Part shown: positions 54,627-64,000 of the stretch, one piece after another
Layout: each line of letters begins with the position of its first letter
Numbering within the stretch: the first letter of the stretch is position 1
NCBI RefSeq assembly: GCF_040183065.1
Contig: NC_091124.1
Span: forward strand, 66,239,001-66,303,000
Direction: 5' to 3'
Length of the DNA stretch: 64,000 nt
Origin: Periplaneta americana
Lineage: Eukaryota > Arthropoda > Insecta > Blattodea > Blattidae
The notes under the pieces: generated by a model
Databases searched by the model: none
What the model was told of the DNA's origin: nothing
Seen by the model: the letters and a program-made list of their open reading frames with translations, nothing else
Made by a program: the position numbers and the translations under genes

Positions 54627-54879
54627 TGATGAAGATATGACAAGAAAAATATCTAAATTTATAAAAAATCACTGGAATAATTAATACCGTTTTCAAAACC
54701 TCCCAAGTTCAAAAACATACGAAGCTAAAAGTGTATAAAAAGGAATGTCAAAACGCCTGTATTACGTGCTCATACTACAAGCAATACAAATCCAAAAAGG
54801 TTCGCTTATCAGCAAGATAAAGTATTATTAAGGAAATGTGATGCGGGTTCTAGAGAGCAAGAAGTGCAGGCGTTTTGAC

Positions 54880-55045
54880 ATCCTTGCTATAAAATCTCGA
54901 CCAGTTCTGTCCATGGGCAATCAAAAAAACTTATGAGAAAAGGCTAACAGCAGGTGATATGAGGTTTATGAGACGGACAGCGGGATGCTCATTTCCCGAA
55001 CATCGTAAAAATGAAAACATACTGAAAGAACTAAAGAAATAGATC
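54880..55045 (+). mobile_element. LINE L1d fragment
   Basis: Frames read RPVLSMG and then KRLTAGDMRFMRRTAGCSF and HRKNENILKELK, matching the MRFMRRTAGYTKWDRKKNED region at 25833. Stops and frameshifts are present. Confidence 0.75.
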
Positions 55046-57024
55046 CCTTAGTTCATTTTGTTCACCAAAAAGTATGTTCTACAAAAAATGCCGTTAAAGT
55101 GGAAATATTGACATAAATACTAAGAAATTATCTCGTTTTTATTAATATTAAATGAGATGATAAACCGTATCCGTAACAAAAAACAAATAATAATTTGGTC
55201 AATACTTTTCTGAAACAGAGCCAGAAAGTATAATTTAATGAATTTTATAGTTTAGTTTACATTAGACTGTATTATGAAGATATCGTGTGCACTAGAAAAC
55301 AAATCTCTTGTTTGCCTAGTATGACTGGACTTCCTGTTGTAGAATTGTTCGGCGGTTTTTTTTTTTACACACACTTTAATATCTTGGTCATATCGCGTGA
55401 GTAGGATTTTCGGGTATTTATCAATAGACCGTGAACTATTTTTGTGGTATGTTTCTTTTTCCATGTGTCATAAATTATTTGTATTGATTTTTTTAAGTCC
55501 AGTCTGTAGTCGTATTACTGTTATTCATTAAATTATACGTTTCTGACTCTGGCTCAGAAACGGATGAACGGAACTACTGCTGCTGCTACTACTACTATTG
55601 TTGTTGTTATCATCTTATTTTATTTTTGTAGACAGATACGGTTTATCATTTTCTTCAAAATTACGTGGCTGAATATAGGGGTGCAATTTGAAATTAAAAA
55701 ATAGTTGTGATGAGTGAAGGGGTGGAACAGAAAATTCAATTAGAAGTTATTTTGAACTTCCCTTTCGAAAACTAAATCAATATGTTTTTCCTCAAAATCA
55801 TGTCCCCTGCACATCTAAAATTATTCAAGGTTAGTTTTTTTTTTTTTTTTTTTTTTTTGTAATAAACACATGGTAAACAAGTCACACGTAGAAAATAAAT
55901 TTTCATGAAATTTAATACTTTAGTCTCATTTTGTTTAACACTGAAGTCTTCTTCATTGCACGAAGTAACCTATATCCATACTTTAAAATCAAAAGCATGG
56001 CAGTCGGAAATTGTTTCCACGAACCTTGTAAATCAGTTGCAACGACATCACAGGCGTGTTGCTGTCTGGGACCTAATTAATTCTCATTGAACGCAACTTC
56101 ATCTATACGCGGCGCTCACGTTTGTAGCTGAATGAGATGCACTGATTCCCTGCCGAGTCCTTTAACGTAATGAAAGTTCGGACAGAGTGGAGATAGCGAC
56201 CGGCGCTTCTACTTCCAGTTAATGCATCGGCAAATTGCAAGTTGCTTCAGTGGTGTTCCGATTCTGCGTCATAAGGATGCCAACAAAGATGCAGTTAGAC
56301 AGTGCAGTGATTTCAAACTCGACACTGATGAATCTTACCCCCCCCCCATCTGGCTGATCACATATATAACACATTGGCCATTCCTATGTTATGAAATGGC
56401 AACATATAAAAGAGAACAAACACTAGGATCTCCACTGTCGAAAATGAATTTTTTGATAACGACCGCTAGGTGGAAGTACAGTTGCAAGAAATTCCATTTG
56501 GGTTATAATGTGACTTCTTTTACAGTCGCTAGATGGCAGAATAGTGAAATTGATACGGGTAGTTGTCTTGAAAGTCCATTACATTGATCAATCTGTTATA
56601 TGTGATCAGGGCTGATACTAACATTAATGAAGAGTAGTCACTACGATCCAAAATTGCGACCTCGTAAGCCTTTTCTTCTACTCTAAGGTTCGCTTTGTAT
56701 CGAGGTTTCCTAGACTGGAGAACTGAATTTCCTTGAGCTTTACGGTAAGTAGATAAAGACACGACAGAATTTCAGTTACTTAACCGAATCTCTTTCCATT
56801 CTTACCTGAAGTACTGACAGGCAGATACATGGTTAGTACTGCAGAAAAAATTACGATCTATTCTGTTTTGCTTTTCGATTAATGTTACTTCAGCTAACTC
56901 TGAATTTTTCACCACATAAAACTTACATAGACTTTGAAAGAGCTTGCATTTGACTATTCCTGAGATTTCACCCAAAGCACATGTAAGTTCATGCATATGT
57001 ATATACACTTTTTGCTGGTTGTGT
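55046..57024. other. Mostly unannotated stretch
   Basis: A T-run of about 25 bases lies at 55836-55860. A 121-codon plus-strand frame (56222-56587) contains no recognisable domain and includes an 8-base C-run. Nothing else was recognised. Confidence 0.3.
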
Positions 57025-57090
57025 GGAAGAGAAGGCCTTACGGCCTTAACTCTGCCAGCTAAAATAAATCATTATTATTATTATTATTAA
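57025..57090 (+). mobile_element. LINE L1b 3' terminus
   Basis: The segment 'agaaggccttacggccttaa' and then 'gccagctaaaataaat' followed by (ATT)n is the same 3' end as the L1b element at 12607-13690, here alone on the plus strand. Confidence 0.8.
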
Positions 57091-57294
57091 ATGATGTTGA
57101 ATAGCATCCTCTGGGATTAAAAAATTTCAAAGAATAACAAACACTTATTTATAATACCATCGTCAAAAGCATAACCATATGTGACAGTCAAGAGGCAACA
57201 GAAATGAATTACTGACGACTTGCCGCTGGTAGATCCAACCTCGGAAGAAATTCTAATAATATAATTCGGGAAATTTATAGGAGTGGATGATATT

Positions 57295-57440
57295 TGTTTG
57301 TTTAGTCAACTGTCCGAAGACAGATCTAAACCTCACAAGTGATACCAACGTGGCACCACTTATGAAGCAACTAGGCCAGGAGACAATGAGGTAGGGTAAC
57401 CATTCCTTTTCCCCTCCATTGCATATATCGCCGACTAGCT
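57295..57440 (-). repeat. Repeat R1, copy 3 (unoccupied MITE site)
   Basis: The reverse complement matches 17495-17640 and reads through the position where copy 1 carries the 118-bp foldback. Confidence 0.75.
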
Positions 57441-57584
57441 ACATATGACACTAATCATATTTCAGATGTATACAAATAATAAAATTTGTACTTCCTCTGA
57501 TACATATTGTCAAGTGAGATGTATTGCCCGATAATAGATGTAGCCTACATATCAGCATAACCTCAATAAGAGGAATGGGTGACA

Positions 57585-57830
57585 TTATTGTTAACGAAAT
57601 TGAAAACTGAACAACTAAAATGGTATGGACATGTCCAAAGAATGGCAGAAGTGTGACTGCTGAAACAAGTACTACAGTGGACACCAGCTGGAAGGAGAAG
57701 GAGAGGAAGACCACGAGGAAGCTAGGGGAAAGAATAGATAAGGAGATCAGGGAGAGAGGACTGGAAGATCTCTGGGCAGACAAGGAGCAATCGTGACTGA
57801 GCATCGAAAGATGTCAGAGGACGTTATGTT
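57585..57830 (+). mobile_element. LINE reverse-transcriptase C-terminal fragment
   Basis: The plus strand reads TEQLKWYGHVQRMAE and then LQWTPAGRRRRGRPRG, followed by RGLEDLW-type sequence in another frame. It is the -W-GHV-RM...GRRRRGRP- tail of an insect LINE protein, broken by stops. Confidence 0.78.
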
Positions 57831-59109
57831 CCAATTTTACCATCTCACATGAAGTAATGATTGCGGATTCCATTTAGTTCACACATGGTAGCGGATGTTC
57901 AGTTCCCAGGGCTTCATCACTGTCTATAAGGAACGTAACTCTCAAATTAGTGCATTTCTGAAAATTTTCTTCGCTGTCTCTTTCCTCCCAGCAAATAAAG
58001 TCGAAGACTGCTTTATGGACAATCTCATGGCAATTCAGCTAAACGAAAGCAGACTAGGTATTCTGTGACTATGTTTTAGAAAACTAGTGGTCATCAACTC
58101 ATCAGTTAGTACTGTAAGCACCAAATGACAAGACTTGAGTACGTGAAGGCAGTATGCTACAAACATCTATCAAAACTCTCGTACTATAGCAAAGACCATA
58201 TGTAATCAGAAACTGAATGTACTAAAGCTGCTGGGTGCTGTACTCAACTAATATGTTTCCAGTAAATCTGTGACCGAATGCTGATGTGTCCATAGCATCA
58301 TCCCCTCCCATACAAGCATTGGGAATACCAAGGGAGAAGATTTAAGAATACACTGTGATGAAATTTAGTCAGTGTTGTTGAAAATATTCCATTTTTCGTT
58401 TTTAACACAAAAAATTGTATATGGTTCAGACAACCTCTCCACAGATTTTCATGTAGATAGGTCTCTTCAATCACCTGTTTGCGCCACGATCTGAGTGGCC
58501 CTTTAAACTTTTAAACTCATTTTTTGTTCCCCACATATATTTTCTTTCGTACTGCTTTACTGAAAATGCTATTCCTTTTCCAAATTTTTTACTTTATACA
58601 AACACAAACACAAAATTTTAGCTACCTGAATTTTCCAAGTTCCAGTTATAATATACAGCGCATGCTCATAAGCATTTTTTTCCGGATATGTACATGATTT
58701 TTTTAGGTGTACTTAACAAAACTTGCTATCAAGATCTTTTTTAAAACTTAAAATGTTTGGAGAAAATATTTTTTTCTTTTACACATCACATTTTTTACCT
58801 GTTTTAGTACTTAACTACATAATATAATTATTTCTTAACTCTAGAAGAGTTATTTGAAAAAAAAAAAAAAAATTAACAGAAAGTTATGTTTCAGGAAGTT
58901 TGAAATGTACGTGGAGCAAATTTCATGCAAAAATTTTCGAAGTTGCAGGAGTATAAATTTTTCCTAACGTACTTCAAATTTATAAAAATTTCAATCATTC
59001 ATATAATTTTGACTACGTAGAATGCTGGATTGGCAGTGAAATGTCCGTCCTTTGGGATAAAAATATAACTGACTGACTGAGACGAGATGTATAGAAGTTA
59101 TTTCTACAG

Positions 59110-59112
<3 letters not shown>
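57831..59112. other. Unannotated AT-rich stretch
   Basis: I recognise nothing besides a 16-base A-run near 58858. Confidence 0.3.
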
Positions 59113-59156
<44 letters not shown>

Positions 59157-59157
59157 G
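59113..59157. repeat. (TA)n microsatellite
   Basis: Nearly perfect TA dinucleotides immediately left of the foldback element at 59170. Confidence 0.95.
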
Positions 59158-59169
59158 TACATTTTTTAA

Positions 59170-59923
59170 GGGTATATGTACGTGAACAACCACAAATATT
59201 GTCAGAAAATGCAGGCTCTAAGTTTCTAAAATTTTATACGGAAATTAAGTCACAATTGGACAAAAATTACAAGGTACCTCAACAAAACTTATTAAAATTT
59301 AAGTATCTGATAAAAGTATAAAAACGTTAACAATAATATTTTTTAGAATTCACTTTTTACTTTAAATTAAATTTTACAAAATTTGAAAATTTTCAAACAA
59401 ATTATTTCTTAACTCCACAACCATTAGAGATAGAATTCTGAAATTTTGTAGACTGATTTAACACACATTTATGCAAAAGGTAGACTACAATAATTCCCAT
59501 TTCTTTCAAAATAGAAAGATTAGGTCACAAAACATTATGTAAGTGTTAATATATTTTATATAGGACAAATAAAAAATTAATTAAAATAAACAACTCTACA
59601 TATATGAGAGTAGTCCACTTTTCGGAAATAAGTGTTTATTACATACAGGAAAAATATTTCAAATGTCAGAGAGACCATAACAATGTTATGGTTACCAAAT
59701 GATGTAACTGCAGTTTTTATTTTTTTATACTTTGATAAAACTGGTTTGAAAAATATTATTAGTAGTCTTTTTTATACTTTTATCAGATATTTAAATTCTA
59801 ATAATTCTTGTTGGTGTACCTTGTAATTTTTGTCCAATTGTAAGTTCATTTTCTTATAACATTTTAGAAATTTAGAGCCTGCATTTTCTGATAATATTTG
59901 TAGTCGTTCACTTACATATACCC
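59170..59923. mobile_element. 754-bp foldback element with ~170-bp TIRs at TTAA
   Basis: The arms begin GGGTATATGTA(C/A)GTGAAC and stay similar for about 170 bp, including 'cagaaaatgcaggctctaa'. TTAA flanks both sides (59166-59169 and 59924-59927). The TTAA target suggests a piggyBac- or Kolobok-type nonautonomous element. No transposase frame is present. Confidence 0.8.
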
Positions 59924-59927
59924 TTAA

Positions 59928-60924
59928 AGATCTAGCTTAAATGGTTAAGAAAATCCTAATTTCATCTCAGTATATCCTGAATGGAAACGAAAAGAAAAAT
60001 ACGTACATATAAATTTAAAGCTATTTGTAATTCTATAATTTAATCCATACATCTCCTATTTACACTCGCTACACAGATAATTATCTGGTCGCCTGCGAAA
60101 GGTAGCCTATAATGTTGAGAGATGTGAAAATTATTGTATGTAGCCTACTCTTTAATATTAAAAACGCTTTTAGTGGCGGGCTGTCTGTTTAAAACTCCAC
60201 TTCCAACGTTGCTGCGAGTACTACAATAACTTCTCGGCTACGGCCAGGGACCTTATTACATTAACTCTAGGGAGTGATCTGCAGTATACAATAGCTGCTA
60301 GAAGCTGGCTTTTGCGCTATCTGCAACGATAATTATGAAATAACGGGACAGGAGAGCTTAAGGTTAACATATAACGGCGCAAGAAAAATTCCAACTTTTG
60401 CATTTTTATCAGGAGAGACCGGTAATATTCTTTTATAATTTAGCATTAAATTCAGAGATAAGATGCAGGAATTGAAAAGAAAAAAAAGGATTTCTAACCT
60501 TTTCTGTATGTATTTATTATGAGAATATAAAACTATTTACAAGGACTCCTTAACTACTTTACTGTGATTTTAATGATGGTGTATGCAAGTAAAAATACAG
60601 CAAACTGGGGTTTATAAAGTAACATAAGTAAAGGCGTAGTATTTTTGATATTATAATGTATAGAAGATAGAGACTTGGAGCATCCATGTTTTCTTAACCT
60701 CAATACGAGAAAGTGATATACTACGCAACGGTCGTCATTATCTCTGAAAGAGACCCAGTATTCAATTTATTATAATACTTCTTACGTTTCTACTGGAACA
60801 CGTGGAAGGTGTATAGCCAAAGCATAGCATTGTAAGTAGCAATATGTCCCCTTTCCTCACCTAGGGGACAGATAATTGACTGGAGAGCAGGCAGGCAAAA
60901 CATTTTTTTGTATGTTACTGTTAA
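59928..60924. other. Unannotated stretch
   Basis: I recognise nothing. The part 60160-60370 is less AT-rich but shows no coding signal. Confidence 0.3.
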
Positions 60925-61559
60925 GGGGTTAGGTACAGCTTACAGCAGTAAAATTTTGGAAATATTCAACATTTTTTTTCCTCCATTACTATATCTTGTA
61001 CAATAATGAAAATTAGTATGTGTAAAACACTGTACTTCTGCTATATGAAAAAATATTTTTGTAATTTAAAAAAATTATTTACATTTTTTTCTTTTCAAAA
61101 TTCAGTTCACTGTGCAGTGATGAAGCGTTCCCCACATAACTAAAAGCTATCCAACATTCTGGGATGAAATTTTTGTGTGTATTTATACATGTCATATCTA
61201 CAATATGATGCAAGATCACTTCTCTACCTTTGATAGATTGTCTGATAAAAAATAAATTCATTTTAAAAAATGGTCAAATATCAGTATTTTCTTCTAACAC
61301 AAAATAAAAAATATATATTACGTATTAAGGAATCTAGATGAAAGAGCATGATATTGTAAACATGAGTTTCAGCAATAAAATAAAAGAGAGAGAACATGAA
61401 AAGTTAACAAGTCGTAAAAATATATATATTTTTTTTCATATAGCAGAAGAACAGTGTTTTACACATACCAATTTTCATTACTGTATAGGATACAGTAATG
61501 GAGGGAGAAAATGTTGAATATTTCCAAAACTTTTACTGCTCTAAGCTGTACCTAACCCC
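60925..61559. mobile_element. 635-bp foldback element with ~130-bp TIRs
   Basis: The arms (60925-61053 and 61437-61559) begin GGGGTTAGGTACAGCTTA and share 'atattcaacattttt' and 'gtgtaaaacactgt'. TAA flanks both sides (60922-60924 and 61560-61562), with the left being TTAA. Three-base TAA fits PIF/Harbinger; a decayed TTAA would group it with 59170-59923. Confidence 0.8.
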
Positions 61560-61562
61560 TAA

Positions 61563-62157
61563 AGCGCAGAGGTGTTTAAAATACATCTGAGTTAAGGACC
61601 TATGTGGTCGTCTTCATTTGTCTTGTGGCGCAAGAAAGGCGGTGACGAATTCAATTTTTATCGGCCGACTCTAAAAGATAGCGAATGGAAGGAAGTTAAA
61701 AAATAGACGTTACTGAACTGATCAAAGTTGGTTCTTTCGTTGCTATTAGTGTATATAGGAGGCTGGCAAGAGAACCTTCCACAATGTATATTTAAAGTTT
61801 ATTGCAGGGGAGAATACTATAAAAAGAACACTCAGTACAAACTATAAGATACAAAAAACATAACATGATTGAAATGTAGTTGAACAAACACTTTTCTAGT
61901 CGTTAATGACGACGAGCTTGATGCGTCGCATCTAATACTGTAGTTGAGGTACATCGGAAAGTTACGTCACAATATAATAGAATATATATCTGCTGTCAAT
62001 ATTGTTTTGTATTACCTACGCTATCAGTAAATGCCCAAGTAAAAAGAAGCAGGATGAAGATGTGTATATTTGACCTACACGTCTAGCTATTGAGAAGTAA
62101 GGGAATACGGAGAATCGTGTGAATTTCAAGTCCTCTGACAACCTGACAAACTAAAAC
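61563..62157. other. Unannotated stretch
   Basis: No feature was recognised. Confidence 0.3.
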
Positions 62158-62545
62158 CAATGGTTCCAAAAGTGTGGGCCACTGAGTTGTCGTGTAAAGA
62201 GCTTCGGAGGGGGTGGGGTTGCGAGATGATTTACAAAATAAAACAAATAACCCTTATTAACACATACTTATGTTGTATTTAGAAACATAAAAATAAACAA
62301 CGTTGAACATAAACAAAAAGAATGTTTCAGTAGCTCGTATAAAGTAAACACGTAATTAAGATTAATTTGCCTGTTTTTTGATAAAGTAGCTTCCCATATT
62401 TGATTTCTGTATTCGATACACACAGACACACACATATCATTTTCAAATTCAAGGAGATTTCCCGCTTCTGTTTTAATGACAGTCATAGACGAGAAACTTA
62501 TTTCGCGTAAATAGGAGATTGCAAATGTTACCAAAAAGTTAAGAG
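62158..62545 (-). pseudogene. hAT transposase C-terminal (dimerisation) fragment with 3' end
   Basis: The minus-strand frame near 62545-62400 reads LVTFAISYLREISFSSMTVI and then KTEAGNLLEFENDMCVSVCI. This is the (F)xxxYLCExxFSxxxxIKTK-R-RL-xENDxRxxxS pattern of the hAT dimerisation domain, as in ZBED5/FAM200-type proteins, with the conserved cysteine replaced by arginine. About 240 bases further along, 'caatggttccaaaagtgtgg' at 62158 resembles the CAGTGGTTCCCAAA terminus of such hAT elements. The rest of the transposase is absent. Confidence 0.72.
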
Positions 62546-62589
62546 CTTCTTTTAATAAACTGAAAAGAGCACAAATGTGCATTGTTTCA

Positions 62590-63261
62590 ACCTTAGTTAG
62601 TTTGCATTTGCGTAGTCGCGTATTGAGCTTAGTCTTTTTGTGCATAGTTCTATGTGGTAGCGTTCACAGACTTTACTACACAATTCACACACGCATGCTT
62701 GGGTTGGGTCGTGATACGTCTTGTTGGTACATATTAGGTGATGGAAGCCGTGGATTGCCAGTCTAGTCACGACGTGCAGCAGTTCGAAATTTGGAGTCGT
62801 CCATGTACGGTCTGTCATGGCTCCGGTGCCGTAGAACTCAGGCCATACTTATTCTCTTTTATTCTCCATGATCTTCATTTGGTTTCCAAAAGCCTTGGTG
62901 TGTTGTAACAAATACCGAAGTTTGATGTCTTCTATTAGGAAAGGTTCTCTAGCTAGGAGATATACCAATCGCGATCTAGTCCAAGTGCTCTTTTTAGATA
63001 TGTTGATTTTACCTTTTCTAATGCATTTAAGTTACTTTCTGTCAGATGATTCCATATAACCTCAATTCCGTAGCATAGTATCGGCATGATTTTGGCCTTG
63101 AATATGTTTAGGGCTGTTTCTATGTTTCTAGGCTGAGTAGTCGTATATTTTTTATGTCGTGGATTGCCATTACTGCTTGGGCTGTCCTCTCTGTCAAGTG
63201 TTTTATGAAGCATTTGGCGGTTGGCTGCAATGTCATTCCGAGGTATTTAAAGTCTGGTGAG
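62590..63261 (-). mobile_element. LINE reverse-transcriptase C-terminal region (family L1e)
   Basis: The minus strand encodes PDFKYLGMTLQPTAKCFIKH near 63250, then after a frameshift ALNIFKAKIMPILCYGIEVI and NALEKVKSTYLKRALGLDRD near 63000. A further part ends with TRLAIHGFHHLICTNKTYH and a CxxC-x7-H-x3-C zinc knuckle (CELC...HIELC) near 62640-62700. The order and the C-terminal knuckle are those of an insect LINE ORF2 protein. The copy is decayed and connects to the piece at 63780-64000. Confidence 0.85.
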
Positions 63262-63779
63262 ATTTAGGTATTCCGTGGTTTTCCTCAGGCGTAAGACAAA
63301 TGTCGGGATGAGCCCTATAAGAAATGGGCCACGGACCTATATGCCCTTCCCCATATATATTCCACCTTTATTATAAATTATGTATGCCCTAGTTCAGATA
63401 ATATTAATAGTCTATTAAACATACGAGGTCACTCAATAACTCGCAAATTGAAAGGACAGGGACCTCTCAAATTGCAGCTTAGATTTCACGGCGCTTCTTC
63501 CGACGGCCTTCACTGCTTTGTCATCGAACAACAGATGACGGCGTCTTGCCATCCTAACGTCAAACACCAGCCAACTCCTCCTCGCCCCGTTCCGTGATCA
63601 ATTGATCAATCTCAGCCCCCCTCGCGTATGTGGTACCTAAGAGGTTACGTCCAATTTCGGCTTCCCCTTCAAAATTTTCTAGAGCTCCTTCAGGGGAGCA
63701 GCGTAACCCGGAGTGAGACTAGTGGCCAACAGGCTTGGAGCTCACATATTTAGTTTTGTACAGCCCCCAACCCCTTGCA
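63262..63779. other. Composite insertion within the L1e LINE
   Basis: The segment separates two adjacent parts of the LINE protein. Its left part (ccgtggttttcctcaggcgt, aatgggccacggacc) resembles a SINE body; the rest (63420-63770) is GC-richer and unrecognised. The insertion limits are uncertain by tens of bases and no TSD was identified. Confidence 0.4.
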
Positions 63780-64000
63780 AGGACGCGTTTTGCGTACCTT
63801 TTAAATTTTCCTCCCAATTCTCCTTCGATTTTTCGATTCGATTTTTCGATTTGATTTTTTGCCCTCTGATGCTGATTTCAGCAGCTGCGGGTGCTTTGCC
63901 CCCATTTCTAAATATCATCATTCCCGTCTTTGGTATGTTTATGTGCAAGTCGTGTTTAGTGCACCATTCGTCTATTTTCCCTATTGTTTCCTGGAGCTTC
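63780..64000 (-). mobile_element. LINE L1e, reverse-transcriptase palm part, runs off the window
   Basis: The minus strand reads KLQETIGKIDEWCTKHDLHI and NIPKTGMMIFRNGGKAPAAA, followed by EISIRGQKIKS. This is the motif C/D to thumb region (NxxKTxMMIFRNGG), directly upstream of the FKYLGM motif at 63250. A short repeat of 'aaaaatcgaatcg' at the break may reflect the insertion. The element continues beyond 64000. Confidence 0.82.

Noticed and set aside
56222-56587. A 121-codon plus-strand frame
   Set aside because: It contains an 8-base C-run and no family motif; the composition does not differ from the surrounding non-coding DNA.
57451-57804. A 117-codon minus-strand frame with hydrophobic segments, membrane-protein-like
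   Set aside because: It is antisense to a LINE fragment (57585-57830) with recognisable GRRRRGRPRG coding on the plus strand; the hydrophobicity is a by-product.

Overview
The window looks like a piece of a large, AT-rich, repeat-laden insect genome. The only conventional gene is a neuropeptide G-protein-coupled receptor. The dense population of tRNA-headed SINEs, non-LTR retrotransposon remnants and small inverted-repeat elements points (inference) to a cockroach or similar polyneopteran. Nothing is prokaryotic or organellar.

Gene content: two minus-strand exons, 30499-30762 and 27481-28323, separated by a 2175-bp phase-0 intron, encode 368 residues of a seven-transmembrane receptor of the insect myosuppressin/FMRFamide-like family. 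This spans TM1 through the C-terminus. The exon(s) for the extracellular N-terminus and the promoter must lie at higher coordinates and were not recognised here.

Everything else is mobile or repetitive DNA, much of it nested and datable by target-site duplications (TSDs).

1-9.6 kb: a TIR element with two insertions inside it (497-2169), a palindromic tRNA-armed element (2541-2824), SINEs, a 183-bp MITE, a 118-bp foldback with TTA duplications, and a 1.1-kb element with repeated CAGTGAGACA motifs.
10-26 kb: LINE reverse-transcriptase remnants of several families, SINEs, MITEs and a decayed mariner-type transposase.
27-31 kb: the receptor and a near-perfect tRNA-armed palindrome.
32-40 kb: a second copy of the 497-2169 family carrying its own MITE, and a Penelope-like element with reverse transcriptase, GIY-YIG domain and a hammerhead-ribozyme-like motif, inserted into a ~190-bp tandem repeat.
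41-51 kb: SINEs, a LINE split by a 1.28-kb hAT-like insertion with a perfect 8-bp TSD, and Tc1-like remnants.
52-57 kb: a ~580-bp polypyrimidine tract and a SINE/(ATT)n tandem duplication.
57-64 kb: two long foldbacks at TTAA/TAA sites, a hAT transposase remnant and a LINE running off the right edge.

SINE families named here for reference: S1, S2 and S4 have different tRNA-like heads but share 3' sequence (S1 and S2 also share a central domain); S3 is unrelated. R1 is a ~150-bp repeat present three times. No new enzymatic or defence system was found. The unusual items are the palindromic tRNA-armed elements, the mosaic SINEs, the nested insertions with readable empty sites, and the ribozyme-like motif.
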